Shown here: positions 1 to 10,000 of the stretch, piece by piece
How the letters are laid out: each line of letters opens with the position of its first letter
How positions within the stretch are numbered: position 1 is the first letter of the stretch
Assembly: GCF_000170795.1 (NCBI RefSeq)
Contig: NZ_ABCM01000015.1
Location: forward strand, 1 to 64,000
Length of the DNA stretch: 64,000 nucleotides
Source of the DNA: Pedobacter sp. BAL39
Lineage (GTDB): Bacteria; Bacteroidota; Bacteroidia; Sphingobacteriales; Sphingobacteriaceae
Direction: 5' to 3'
Notes under the pieces: generated by a model
What the model was told of the DNA's origin: nothing
Database searches by the model: none
Seen by the model: the letters and a program-made list of their open reading frames with translations, nothing else
Translations under genes and position numbers: made by a program

Positions 1-30
1 ACAGGGGCAAGGCTAAAATAAATGTAAGGG

Positions 31-60
31 ATTTCCAATTAAATATTTATAATTGGAAAT
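31..60. terminator. Hairpin, possible terminator of an upstream gene
   Basis: A perfect 11-bp inverted repeat (ATTTCCAATTA at 31-41, its complement at 50-60) with an 8-base loop. Outer AAGGG and CCCTT segments could extend the stem with a bulge, and Ts follow. It may end transcription of a gene just left of the window. The stem is A+T-rich, so the call is moderate. Confidence 0.4.
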
Positions 61-120
61 GCTTACCCTTTTAACGCTCCGATTTTTGTAAGGCCAACCC
101 CGGATTAAAGAATAGGCTTT

Positions 121-208
121 TTGTTCGGTGCTCGTTCGGTGCTTGTTCGCACCATGTTCGCAGTTGGAAAAGGGTTACGTAACCATTGCGTAGCCATTGG
201 TTCGCGAT
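121..208. repeat. Degenerate 11-bp periodic tandem repeat
   Basis: Cut into 11-base units from 121, the sequence lines up in register. Units 1 to 4 share a GTTCG core (TTGTTCGGTGC, TCGTTCGGTGC, TTGTTCGCACC, ATGTTCGCAGT). Units 6 and 7 are TACGTAACCAT and TGCGTAGCCAT, and unit 8 (TGGTTCGCGAT) returns to the GTTCG-like core. A 12-bp palindrome, GGTTACGTAACC, lies at 173-184. Function unknown. Confidence 0.5.
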
Positions 209-438
209 TTGGTAAGCTAGAGCTAATAAAATCACCTCGGAATGGATCATTAGTGCGTATTTATTAGCGATTATACCCTGAATGAAGTAGGTAGGAGCGC
301 TGGATGGTCCCAGAAAAGTTTAGCTCTGAATTCAGCGATCTTGTCCATATCTTCATCTATTTTGGCAAAGAGGTGTTTAAATCATTGAAAATAATTTATT
401 CTACTTATTTTGCTTTACAAATGAAACCTAAACCTGAT

Positions 439-2745
439 ATGGACTTTTTTACAAAACGTTGCAGTTTTTTACTGTTATGTCTGATGCTGATTGCCGGTAG
501 TACTGGTGCCCAGAATGTAGCAAATGATCGCTACCCGGTCATTCCTTATCCTCAACAACTTGAGCCTCAGACTGGCGAGTTTATTGTAGGACCACAAACC
601 AGATTGGTCGTGGCCGATAAGAAATACTTTTCCAATGAAATTTCCCAGCTTCAGTCGCTAATAGCAACGAGCCTTGGGAAAACACTGCAAATGGGGTCTA
701 AAGTGATTTCAGGTAGTATTATTCTTAAAAAAGACAACACACTTGCTGCGGAAGAAGACTATACCTTGTCTGTCGACCGCAATCAAATTGAGATCGCTGC
801 TAAAAGTCCGGTAGGGATGTTCCGCGGAATCCAGACCTTAAGGCAGCTGATGCCCGCGGCTGTGGAACGTGCAGGATCAAGTAAAATCGTCGTCCCAGCA
901 GTGATAATTAAAGATCATCCTACCTATTCCTGGAGGGGGATTCATCTGGATGTTTCCAGGCATTTCTTTTCTGTTGCTTACCTGAAGAAGTTTATCAATA
1001 TTCTTTCATTATATAAAATCAATAAGTTTCACCTGCACCTGACTGACGACCAGGGATGGCGCATTGAAATCAAGAAATATCCATTGTTGACGGAACAGGG
1101 AGCATGGCGTGAATTCAATCACCAGGATTCGGTATGTATGGAGATGGCGAAAAGTAATCCTGATATGGCGCTTGACCCTGAACATATTGTACGTAAGGAT
1201 GGCAAATTGTTGTATGGTGGTTTCTATACACAAGAGCAGATGAAGGACATCATTGCTTTCGCGTCAGCACGCCATGTGGAGATTATTCCGGAAATTGACA
1301 TGCCAGGGCACATGATGGCGGCGATCAAGGCTTATCCTTACCTGAGCTGCGAAGGAGGATCAAAATGGGGTGCGCTTTTCAGTACGCCGATTTGTCCTTG
1401 CAAGGAAAGCACGTTTGAGTTTGCTGAGAACGTATATACTGAGATTGCCGCATTGTTCCCTTCCAAATACATGCACCTCGGAGCAGATGAGGTGGACAAA
1501 AGCAGCTGGAAAAATTCTCCGGATTGTGATGCCGTAATGAAAGCAAACAACCTGAAGTCGGTAGAGGAGCTGCAAAGCTACTTTGTCCATCGCATGGAGA
1601 AGTTTTTCAATAAAAAAGGAAAGAAACTGATTGGATGGGATGAGATCCTGGAAGGCGGGATCAGTCCGACAGCCATATTGATGTACTGGCGAAGCTGGGT
1701 GCCTGACGCACCTGTGAAGGCGGCGAAAAACGGAAACAGTGTGATCATGACACCGGGGAATCCATTGTATTTCGACCGTATTCCTGACCGCAATTCCATT
1801 GCAGATGTCTACGCTTTTGAGCTGATCCCTAAAGGGCTTACTCCAGAAGAAGCCAAATTTATCATTGGCGCCCAGGCCAACATCTGGACAGAGCAGATCC
1901 CTTCGGAGAAACGCGCTGACTTTATGCTGCTGCCAAGGATGACGGCATTGTCGGAAGTGCTGTGGACACATCATTCTGATTATGATGGTTATCTTCAACG
2001 CCTGAAATCTCATTATCCGAGGCTCGACCTGCTCAACGTCAACTATCGTGTGCCAGACCTGGAAGGGTTTGCGGAGGAAAATGTATTTGTCGACCGTGTA
2101 GTGTTGAAAATTGAAAAACCATTGCCGCAACTGACAATACGGTACACTACAGACGGGACGCCGCCAACGATGAGTTCAAAAGAATTACCTTATCCTTTTA
2201 CAATTGCCGAGCCACTGAAAATGAAGATGGCAACGTTCAGTCCGGCGGGAAGTCGCAGTGACATTTACGCCCTGAATTACAAGCAACAAAATTATTTCCC
2301 TGCTAAGGCGGTTTCAGGATTGAAACAAGGGCTGACGCTTGATTATTACAAGGTGGAGATCAAGGGCGTAACAAATCTTCCTGCCAAAGCAGACAGTGTG
2401 GTACACATCAGCACTGTGGCCATTCCCGAAGTATTTGGAAAAGGAGGGAAGGCTTTTGCCGCAAAGTTAAGCGGATACATAGATGTTCCAGAGCAGGGTA
2501 TCTACAGTTTCTTCCTGACAGCGGATGACGGTGCGAACCTATATGTTGAGGAAGAGAAGGTTGTCGACAATGACGGATGGCATGCGCCAATTCAGAAAAG
2601 TGGTCAGATTGCTTTGAGCAAAGGTTTGCATCCGTTTAGGATCCAGTTTGTTGAAGGCGGTGGTGGTTTTACACTTAAGCTGGAGTATAGCGTCAATGGA
2701 GGTAAGATTCAGGAGGTTCCCGCGGCCTGGTTAAAAGTGAAATGA
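439..2745 (+). CDS. Beta-N-acetylhexosaminidase, GH20 with C-terminal PA14 module
   Basis: Secreted exo-glycosidase expected to remove terminal beta-linked GlcNAc/GalNAc from chitooligosaccharides or glycans. The ATG at 439 opens a clear signal peptide (MDFFTKRCSF, hydrophobic core, cleavage near GSTGAQ); the ATG at 421 is an alternative six codons upstream. Domains in order: GH20b-like N-domain (about 30-150), GH20 TIM barrel with HLHLTDDQGWR at about 198-208 and the catalytic Asp350-Glu351 pair in HLGADEV, a chitobiase-type beta domain (about 545-620), and a PA14-like module (about 630-768, LTADDGANLYV) that may bind carbohydrate. At 768 residues it is longer than a minimal GH20 because of the PA14 part. 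No SusC/SusD pair is adjacent, so it is not in an obvious polysaccharide utilization locus. Family assignment is firm; substrate is inferred. Confidence 0.93.
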   Translation: MDFFTKRCSFLLLCLMLIAGSTGAQNVANDRYPVIPYPQQLEPQTGEFIVGPQTRLVVADKKYFSNEISQLQSLIATSLGKTLQMGSKVISGSIILKKDNTLAAEEDYTLSVDRNQIEIAAKSPVGMFRGIQTLRQLMPAAVERAGSSKIVVPAVIIKDHPTYSWRGIHLDVSRHFFSVAYLKKFINILSLYKINKFHLHLTDDQGWRIEIKKYPLLTEQGAWREFNHQDSVCMEMAKSNPDMALDPEHIVRKDGKLLYGGFYTQEQMKDIIAFASARHVEIIPEIDMPGHMMAAIKAYPYLSCEGGSKWGALFSTPICPCKESTFEFAENVYTEIAALFPSKYMHLGADEVDKSSWKNSPDCDAVMKANNLKSVEELQSYFVHRMEKFFNKKGKKLIGWDEILEGGISPTAILMYWRSWVPDAPVKAAKNGNSVIMTPGNPLYFDRIPDRNSIADVYAFELIPKGLTPEEAKFIIGAQANIWTEQIPSEKRADFMLLPRMTALSEVLWTHHSDYDGYLQRLKSHYPRLDLLNVNYRVPDLEGFAEENVFVDRVVLKIEKPLPQLTIRYTTDGTPPTMSSKELPYPFTIAEPLKMKMATFSPAGSRSDIYALNYKQQNYFPAKAVSGLKQGLTLDYYKVEIKGVTNLPAKADSVVHISTVAIPEVFGKGGKAFAAKLSGYIDVPEQGIYSFFLTADDGANLYVEEEKVVDNDGWHAPIQKSGQIALSKGLHPFRIQFVEGGGGFTLKLEYSVNGGKIQEVPAAWLKVK

Positions 2746-2795
2746 TAAAGGTTAATGTTGTTTTCTTGTTAACTAAATATTGATTTATTTCTTTC

Positions 2796-2840
2796 AACGC
2801 ACATTTGATTTGTTTGAAATTGAATGTGCGTTTTCTATTT
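2796..2840 (+). terminator. Terminator-like hairpin after the GH20 gene
   Basis: A 10-bp perfect inverted repeat (AACGCACATT at 2796-2805, its complement at 2823-2832) with a 17-base loop, followed by a T-rich run. It lies 50 bases after the GH20 stop. Confidence 0.55.
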
Positions 2841-3117
2841 GTATTCCAACCTTTTATTGCGCCTTAACTGCACTTGATGCTGTATTTAGCACTTTTACAG
2901 CTATTTTCGGTGGTATTTACAAGTGTTTAACTTCTATAATTTTGTTTTTGATTAAATAAATGTTTTGATAAGTTATTGTAAGGTTGATTATTTCTTTGTA
3001 ATCATTTTAGTGACGTGAATCACCTATTTTAAAAAGCTGTTTTTATCCGATTTTTGGACGATTTATCTCTTTTGATATCTTGTGATGCAATGTTTGTTTA
3101 ATTTATAAAATATTTTT

Positions 3118-3148
3118 TTTGTTTGATTATTTAATATTATTACATTCG
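3118..3148 (+). promoter_or_regulatory. Candidate Bacteroidota promoter for the exported-protein operon
   Basis: TTTG at 3118-3121, a 19-base spacer and TACATTCG at 3141-3148, which matches the -33 TTTG / -7 TAnnTTTG pattern with one mismatch. The same TTCG variant occurs in the aldolase promoter at 60448-60478. It lies 131 bases upstream of the ATG at 3280. Confidence 0.4.
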
Positions 3149-3279
3149 TCCGACTTACGGGTTATATAAATAAATATTAACACGCACATTTAATTTTTAT
3201 TGCTTATTTCAAATTATCGCTCTCTACCGCCTTAACTTGATTATTCAATTAAAGTATTTGTTCGTCATTTACGCTACAC

Positions 3280-5589
3280 ATGAACAAACTGATCGCTGGA
3301 GGCACGCTTTTCATTTTACTGTTATTTTCGGGAAGTATTTTGTTTGGTCAGGATAAGGGATCTCTGTTTAGTAAAGACAGTGTTCAGAAGTATCTTGATA
3401 AAAAGATAGGCGATCGCGCATTAGATAGTGTCTTGAAAAATAAGCCTAAGCAACTCCTGCAGCGAACCGGTATTGACAAGTATCTGAAAAAGGATTCATT
3501 GAAGAAAAAGCCAACCTTAGGGTTTAAGGATTTTTACATTGAGAATGCCGGGCAATATGTGAAGCCGGAGACACCAGGACCTTTTCCTTCTTACATCAAT
3601 AACATCACCATTTCCGGTCAGCTGATGGTCAAGGGTTTTCCGCTGAATATCAATCTCGCCAGCAATTACGACGCTTTTAATAATTTCAATTCCCTGGACA
3701 ACAAATTGATGAAGATGAGTTTCAACAGGAATAGCCTTACACAGGCTTACCGTGCTAAACTTGTGGAGTTTCAGCATTACAAACAGGACAAATTAAGCGG
3801 CAGAAATATTGAAGGTTTTTTAAAAGATAAGGTTCAGCAGCAGGCCCTGGATAAAATGAAGGGCAAAGCCGGCAATCAGGACCGCATGATGAAAATTCTG
3901 AGCCGCCCCGAGCAGGTTCAGCAGTTACTTCAATTGAACCCTGCGGAACTGAAGCAAAAATTATATGTGATGCTTTCCGACAGCAAGGCAACCGCAGAGC
4001 GTTCGATTACCGGGGCTTCCGATAGTTTAAGAACCGTGTCGGGAATGAATGTCAATCAGGAAGTGGATGTCATGTTTGAGGTCATTCAGGATTTTAAGCA
4101 GGATATGGCAGACAATGGCATTGATCAGCAGAAGATCGGCTTATTTCAGAAATTTCTGGACCAGAAGATTACCGAACAGGATCTTGGAGACTTTTTCGTC
4201 AACGAGATGAGCAAGGAACAGAAATTTAGCGGATTGGGGAAATATTACTCTAAAGTGCAAACGCTGAAGGCGGGTTCTTTCGGGGAGCCACTTCCAGGCA
4301 GTAGTATGAATAATGACTTGTTCCTGAGTGGATTTATGGTGACTGTAAAGACCTTTCGCGGACCCGTAACGGTGGGTTTGGGAAACAGCAACGACCTGAA
4401 ACAGCCGAAAGACCTGGAGTTCTCCAGCTCCCTATATGCGACTCCAAAGCTGTTTAGCTTTGTCAGCGTGCCCACTACAAATTTTTCGGTTGGCAAGGGA
4501 CAGCTGAGCTGGGTCGGTGTGTATGACAAACAATTCAGCAGTACCATACGGCAATCTGTCAATGCAATGCCTAAAAATAACCTTGTTTTTACTTTGTCCC
4601 AGGACCTGAAGTTCAACCATGTGGGAAAGTTTACGGTGGATGTGTCTAAGTCGGCAACTGAATATAAGACGCTTGCGCTTATAGGGCCGGATCAGCTGAT
4701 GATCGACCGCAATACCCAGGGGAATTACTTCAGAGATGATTTTATGGAAACCCTTTCTCTTGGAGTCAATCATGAATTTGAGGCACCCAGGTCTGGTTTT
4801 AATTCGAGGATGTACGTGAATTATGCCGGTTTAGGCTTCCAGAATCCAGGGCAGCAGGCTTTTGGGAATGTCAATCTCCGTTTTGGTGGTAACCTCAAAA
4901 AGAAACTTTTACAGAACAAACTGACCTTAAACCTGCGGTCAGACATCAAAAATACACCGATCAGTGCAGAGACTGGGGCGCATTGGAGAAATTACAATGT
5001 CCAGGTAGACAGTAGGTATAAAATCTCAAAAATTTTCAACGTCAACCTGAAATACATCAATAATGGTGTGAATAAGGTGACTACGGCGTCCAGTTCAGTG
5101 TACCAGTCGGAGAAATTTCAGATGGATTTCAGTGCGAATTATAAAATGGCCTCCAGACAGAGCTTTAGTCATTTCACATTAGGCAAGCAGGTGATGAACA
5201 ATGTAGGTATTGCTACGCCGATAGATTTTCTTACGGCCAACTATGCCCAGACGGTGATGTTCAACGGCTTTTCTCTTACGGGAAATGTCCTGTACAATAA
5301 GGAGCTCAACACACAGGAGGCCATAGGGAATTTGTTAAACACGGATGCTGCCTGTCAGTATACCTTGTTCCGCACACTTAACCTGTCATCGGGAGTTACC
5401 TATCTGAACAATGCAGAAACTGCCGAGCAGATCGGACTCCGTCAGAACATACAGATGATGGTCAGGAAACATTTTGACATCAATGCTTATGTGGATGTAA
5501 AGAAAAACCTGATCAATCCACTATATCCGGATCTGTATTCAACAGGCAGGGCAGAATTTTCAATCAGATACTATTTCGACAGACAATGA
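3280..5589 (+). CDS. Predicted outer-membrane beta-barrel protein of unknown function
   Basis: 769 residues. An N-terminal signal peptide (MNKLIAGG, hydrophobic core, cleavage near LFGQ) shows export. A Lys/Gln-rich, probably helical segment (about 25-75 and 160-330) precedes a long C-terminal half (about 330-769) of alternating hydrophobic/polar stretches with aromatic ends. The protein closes with FSIRYYFDRQ, an aromatic-rich last strand typical of outer-membrane barrels. I do not recognise a named family. It is the first gene of a tightly coupled set, and its stop overlaps the next start (ATGA, 5586-5589). Position ahead of the giant Rhs proteins suggests, as inference only, a role in their export or surface anchoring. 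Confidence 0.7.
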   Translation: MNKLIAGGTLFILLLFSGSILFGQDKGSLFSKDSVQKYLDKKIGDRALDSVLKNKPKQLLQRTGIDKYLKKDSLKKKPTLGFKDFYIENAGQYVKPETPGPFPSYINNITISGQLMVKGFPLNINLASNYDAFNNFNSLDNKLMKMSFNRNSLTQAYRAKLVEFQHYKQDKLSGRNIEGFLKDKVQQQALDKMKGKAGNQDRMMKILSRPEQVQQLLQLNPAELKQKLYVMLSDSKATAERSITGASDSLRTVSGMNVNQEVDVMFEVIQDFKQDMADNGIDQQKIGLFQKFLDQKITEQDLGDFFVNEMSKEQKFSGLGKYYSKVQTLKAGSFGEPLPGSSMNNDLFLSGFMVTVKTFRGPVTVGLGNSNDLKQPKDLEFSSSLYATPKLFSFVSVPTTNFSVGKGQLSWVGVYDKQFSSTIRQSVNAMPKNNLVFTLSQDLKFNHVGKFTVDVSKSATEYKTLALIGPDQLMIDRNTQGNYFRDDFMETLSLGVNHEFEAPRSGFNSRMYVNYAGLGFQNPGQQAFGNVNLRFGGNLKKKLLQNKLTLNLRSDIKNTPISAETGAHWRNYNVQVDSRYKISKIFNVNLKYINNGVNKVTTASSSVYQSEKFQMDFSANYKMASRQSFSHFTLGKQVMNNVGIATPIDFLTANYAQTVMFNGFSLTGNVLYNKELNTQEAIGNLLNTDAACQYTLFRTLNLSSGVTYLNNAETAEQIGLRQNIQMMVRKHFDINAYVDVKKNLINPLYPDLYSTGRAEFSIRYYFDRQ

Positions 5590-6683
5590 GATATTTATAT
5601 ATAGTTTTTACTTTTTTGGTGTGGATGGTCGCATCGCCTGGTTATGGCCAGGTGAGTGTGCAGTTTATGCCTGAGGTATATGGAAACAGCGTAAACGGGT
5701 TGATGAATGCGACGATTTACAATGCAAGCGGCGTCAGAAGCGTCCGGTTGATGATCAGTGTGACTGAACGTAAAGCAGGCAAGGTATTGTCGCTGAGGAC
5801 AGAACCCTTTACCATTGTTCCGGGCGCGAACAGGATTCCCGGCAGTGCGTTGAAGTCGGGCGCAATTGTAATGAATGCCAACAAGATTTCAAATTTCATC
5901 CGCCGTACGCAAACCTTTCCTCAGGGCAGTTACGAGTACAATTTTAATGTAATTGCGGCGTCTTCGTCCAGCGAGGAGCTGATTGACATGACCTTTGATC
6001 ATGAGATCACACCACCGGCACCGCTGGACCTGGTGGAACCTTATGACAAAGACCAGATCTGTGAGCAGCGGCCGATGCTCAGCTGGCAGCCCTCAATTCC
6101 TAAGGCTCAGGGTACCCAGTATGAGGTGGTCGTTGCCGAGATTAAGGAGGGGCAGAATGCTGTGGAGGCACTTAACTATAATCTGCCTGTGGTCAATCAG
6201 AAGGGCGTCATCAACAACATCCTGATGTATCCTCCGGTTGCCAAAGCTTTAGAAGAAGGTAAGAGTTATGCGTGGCAGGTGACGGCCTATGTGGACCAGA
6301 CCATCATTAACAGGTCTGAGGTATGGTCGTTTAAGCAGAGCTGCCAGGATACGGCTGCGGTGGTACCAGATTCAGATCTTGGGTATCGTGATATTGAAGA
6401 CCTGATCAAGGGGAACTATTACGTTGCTGACGGGACATTGAAGTTTGCCCTGGTGAACTCCTATGAAGAGCAACGTCTCAAGTACACCATCAGCAGCCTG
6501 ACAAATCCAGACAAGAAAATCAGGAATCTGCCGAAGGTGACGCTGAAAAGAGGACAGAATAAGGTGAAGCTCAATCTGAGTAGTAATATGGCATTTGATG
6601 AACATCATTCCTATATCCTGAAGGTGCAGATGCCGGATGGAAGCCAGAAAACATTAAGGTTTATTTATAAAACAACACTATGA
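5586..6683 (+). CDS. Exported protein with FN3/Ig-like module
   Basis: 365 residues with a signal peptide (MRYLYIVFTF to PGYGQ). The N-terminal part (about 22-135) is beta-rich. A central segment (about 140-250) has the layout of FN3-like modules: PYDKDQICEQRPMLSWQP near its start, GKSYAWQVTAY in the penultimate strand and WSFKQ at its end. It resembles the beta-sandwich repeats of some Bacteroidota surface proteins (possibly TANFOR-like), which I cannot confirm. The C-terminal part (about 270-365) is another small beta domain. Both ends overlap neighbours by ATGA (5586-5589 and 6680-6683), so the three genes are translationally coupled and their products probably work together in the periplasm or outer membrane. 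Confidence 0.65.
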   Translation: MRYLYIVFTFLVWMVASPGYGQVSVQFMPEVYGNSVNGLMNATIYNASGVRSVRLMISVTERKAGKVLSLRTEPFTIVPGANRIPGSALKSGAIVMNANKISNFIRRTQTFPQGSYEYNFNVIAASSSSEELIDMTFDHEITPPAPLDLVEPYDKDQICEQRPMLSWQPSIPKAQGTQYEVVVAEIKEGQNAVEALNYNLPVVNQKGVINNILMYPPVAKALEEGKSYAWQVTAYVDQTIINRSEVWSFKQSCQDTAAVVPDSDLGYRDIEDLIKGNYYVADGTLKFALVNSYEEQRLKYTISSLTNPDKKIRNLPKVTLKRGQNKVKLNLSSNMAFDEHHSYILKVQMPDGSQKTLRFIYKTTL

Positions 6684-7090
6684 AAATCTATTGGTTAGCG
6701 CTCTTTTTGATTTGCCTGACTGCCTGCAGCAATGCAGGAAAAGTAATGCGGGCTGTCGACAGTGATCTGGAGGCACTGGCAAACAGAAGCATTGAGAAAG
6801 AAGATGGCTCGGTGTTGTATAAAATCAGAATTTTCCCTTCAAAGAACATCCTGGAGGAACATAAAAAGACACTTAATCAGTCCATGATGTATCATGCAGA
6901 CAGCCTTTTTTATCTTTTTGATGGGAAGAAGAAAATATATGCGATGCAAAGTGAACCTGTGATGAGCGGCATCAATGGCTGTTATGAGTACATGGTCGTA
7001 TTTGACGCAGGGGATGATGTTAAGGCAGAAAATCAGGTGCTGGTGTATCAGGATAAATTTATTAATCAGAAACGTTACGAGCTTAGGTAA
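6680..7090 (+). CDS. Small lipoprotein of unknown function
   Basis: 136 residues. The N-terminus (MKIYWLALFLICLTACSN) has a lipobox, LTAC, so the mature protein should be lipidated at Cys16. The rest is a compact mixed alpha/beta domain with no motif I recognise. It overlaps the preceding gene by ATGA and ends 4 bases before the start of the TcB-like gene at 7095. Its place between a predicted barrel protein and the giant Rhs-type proteins fits an accessory of their export or anchoring (inference). Confidence 0.7.
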   Translation: MKIYWLALFLICLTACSNAGKVMRAVDSDLEALANRSIEKEDGSVLYKIRIFPSKNILEEHKKTLNQSMMYHADSLFYLFDGKKKIYAMQSEPVMSGINGCYEYMVVFDAGDDVKAENQVLVYQDKFINQKRYELR

Positions 7091-7094
7091 GAAT

Positions 7095-10000
7095 ATGAGA
7101 ATACTGTTTGAGAGGAAAAAAACAAGATTTATTGCAAGGGTATTACTTTTTGTTTCGGTCATTCAAATTTTCCAGCCGCTGGCGGCTTCCGCATTGACCT
7201 CAGGGCCCGGCCAGCCTGAGGCACAGTCCTTTCAACCAGCTGGTGTATCTGATATGGTGGATCTGGTCAGTGGAGACTTCAAATATAACATCCCATTGAT
7301 GGACATCGATGGCTATCCCTTGAACCTCAATTACCAGTCGGGGGTAGGTATTGATGATGAAGCAAGCTGGGTGGGGTTGGGCTGGAACCTCAACGTTGGC
7401 GCCATTAACAGGCAGCTTCGTGGTCTTCCTGATGACTTTGCCGGTGATAGTGTTGTTACGCAACATTACACAAAACCTAAGGTTACCGTTGGAGGACGTA
7501 TTACAGCAAAGGTGGAAGTAAAGGGAAAGGCCAAGCTTGGCGGTTCGTTCACGTTCGGTGCTTTTAGCGATAACTATACCGGTATCGGGGCTGAGATCGG
7601 TGCAAATGCGGGTATATCCTATTCTTTTGCGAATGATGGTCTGATGACCGCGGGGATGGGGATCGGCGTGTTGTCCAATACGGCAAGCGGTGTAGATGTG
7701 ACTCCAAATGTTTCTTTTTCAATTATGGAACATGGCAAGGAAGTGCAGCAGCAACGTGCAGGGCTAAGTGCGTCACTGGGTTACAATAGTCGTTCGGGCT
7801 TGAAGAGCCTTAATTTTGGGAGTACTTTTAAAGGGCTACAAGCCAACCCTTCGATTTCTTTTAATACAGAACCGATCTATCCTAAGGTACAGGTACCTTA
7901 CCGTTCAGATTACAGTTCCTTTAGTTTTGATGTTGGATTTGCGGCAGCCATAGTATTTACCGGTGCCGGTGGGACAGGGTACCTCAATACCAGGCGCGTA
8001 GAAAAAGAAACACAGGTAAATCCCGGGTACGGCTTTTTATATGCAGAAAAAGGTAAGGACAATAAATCTGCTGTGATGGATTTCTTACGGGAAAAGGAGA
8101 ATCCTGTTATTCCGGAGCTTCCGAATCTGGCATTGCCGGTACATACACCGGATATCTTTAGTTACAACAGTCAGGTTGGCTCCGGACAGTTCCGGTTATA
8201 CCGCGGGGGAACCGGCGCTTATTTCGATAATGAAAGTACCGACAAATCCGGCGTGAATACCCTGGGCTTTGATGCGGGGGGAGGTCTCTATGCACACGGC
8301 GGTGTAACTTTTTTCAATCAGTCTACACATACCACAACCCGCAAATGGACATCTGAAAACAACTATTTGAGTCGTGGAGATTTTCAGGATGAACCATCGA
8401 CGGACCTGAACCAGCAACATGTCTTTTTCAGAAAAGTGGATGAGAAAAATCTTGAGGACAATAGTCTTTCGGGAAAACTTAACCAAACATCACTGTTGTC
8501 GGTTACCACTTCAGGAAAAACAGCAAATGCTTCCTTCAGAAGCCAGAGTAGTCTGGGTAGCAACATCACAAACATCAGTTCGCCGATTACAAAAAATGAG
8601 CGGCAGATGCAGGGGACGATGGTATCTTACCTGACTGCCAATGAAGCATCTAAAGGAGGACTGGACAAAAATATCGGGATCTATGACTTCAATAATTTGG
8701 GTTCATTTGAGCCGCCCGTCAATCATCAGCCCATAAAAACTGCACAATATGCAAGGGTAACAGGCAGCAGGAAAGCCCATCATCTTTCGGAAATTACAGT
8801 TAACGACCCTGCAGGATCCAGAAGTGTATTTGGATTACCTGTATATAATCTGAAACAGGAAGAATATTCTTTTGCCGTCGGCGCTTCCTATACCAGTAAG
8901 GATGGATTGGTGGGTATTGGTGCCAGTATTCCCCGAAATCGTGGGATTGATCATTATTATCATAAAGACCAGACCGGTGCCTATGCCTATAGCTATTTGC
9001 TCACAGGTGTACTTTCGCCGGATTATGTAGACAAAACCGGAGATGGCATTACTGATGACGACAATGGTACCGGTATCAGATTTAACTATTCCAGAATTGG
9101 AAACTATAAATGGAGGACTCCCTATTATAACGCGACATTAGGCAATACTGCAGCCTTGAACAAAGCCATGCTCGCTGACCCTGAAGATGATAAGGCGAGT
9201 ATCGTGTATGGTGAAAAGGAAATTTACTATGTGCATACCATTGAATCAAAGACTAAGATTGCCTATTTCATTACTGAAAACCGGAAGGATGGTCTTGGTG
9301 TGTCGGGCATCAACGGTGGCTCAGACCTCAACACCAGGCAAAAATGCCTGAAAGAGATCCGTCTGTATTCCAAGGCTGACGTTACTAAACCGATCAAGGT
9401 AGTGAAGTTTGATTACAATTATGAATTGTGTCCCGGAACTCCGAACTCCATTGCAGATGCTGAACCGGGCATGGCTAAAGGTCAGGGAAAGCTTACACTA
9501 AAAAAGGTATGGTTTGAATATGGCGGCACGCAAAAAGGCGCAAATCATCCATATGTTTTTACCTACCAGTCGAAAATTGACGGGAACGTGATTGAATACG
9601 CAACCATGGCCACAGACCGGTGGGGCATGTTTAAGTTTCCGGTTTCCAATCCCGGTGGGCTGAGCAATGAGGAGTTTCCTTACGCCAGCCAGGATAGGAC
9701 GACAGCAGACAAAGCAGCGGCGCTGTGGCACCTGCAGACTATAGAGTTGCCATCAGGCGGAAAAATTTCTGTAAACTATGAGGCCGACGACTACGCCTAT
9801 GTGCAGGACAAGGAGGCCATGGAAATGGTTCCGATGGATCTGCTGGGCTCAACAACGCTTGAAGGAGCAAGGGGAGTTAAGATTCCGTTGAGCAAGCCAT
9901 ATCCTGCGAATTCAGGACTTACGCCGACTGCCTGGTTTAAAAAGACTTACCTGAATGGGGCAGACTATATGTATACCAAGGCGATGGTGAAGATCAGCAC

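Larger units (their letters stand above)
1..438. other. Non-coding left edge
   Basis: No convincing gene is seen here. It holds a hairpin at 31-60, an 11-bp periodic tandem repeat at about 121-208 and the presumed leader of the GH20 gene. A reading frame is open from 304, but the residues encoded at 304-438 look unlike any secretion signal or enzyme domain, so they are treated as leader. The first 20 or so bases could be the 3' end of a gene lying outside the window; this cannot be decided. Confidence 0.6.
2746..3279. other. A+T-rich intergenic region with terminator and promoter
   Basis: This 534-base gap has no supported gene. It contains a terminator-like hairpin just after the GH20 gene (2796-2832) and a candidate Bacteroidota promoter (3118-3148) for the operon starting at 3280, leaving a leader of about 125 bases. 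The string ACGCACATTT of the hairpin recurs near 3182. Confidence 0.6.

Noticed and set aside
121..208. CRISPR array
   Set aside because: Units are 11 bases, contiguous and degenerate, with no spacers.
304..438. N-terminal extension of the GH20 protein from ATG 304
   Set aside because: It would place 45 extra residues before a typical signal peptide; starts at 421 or 439 are consistent with export.
1360..2130. Open frame of 256 codons on the minus strand inside the GH20 gene
   Set aside because: It overlaps the catalytic domain of a clear glycosidase on the other strand, and its product has no recognisable motif.
439..2745. Polysaccharide utilization locus around the GH20 or GH92 genes
   Set aside because: No SusC/SusD pair, sensor or other glycosidase is adjacent to either gene.
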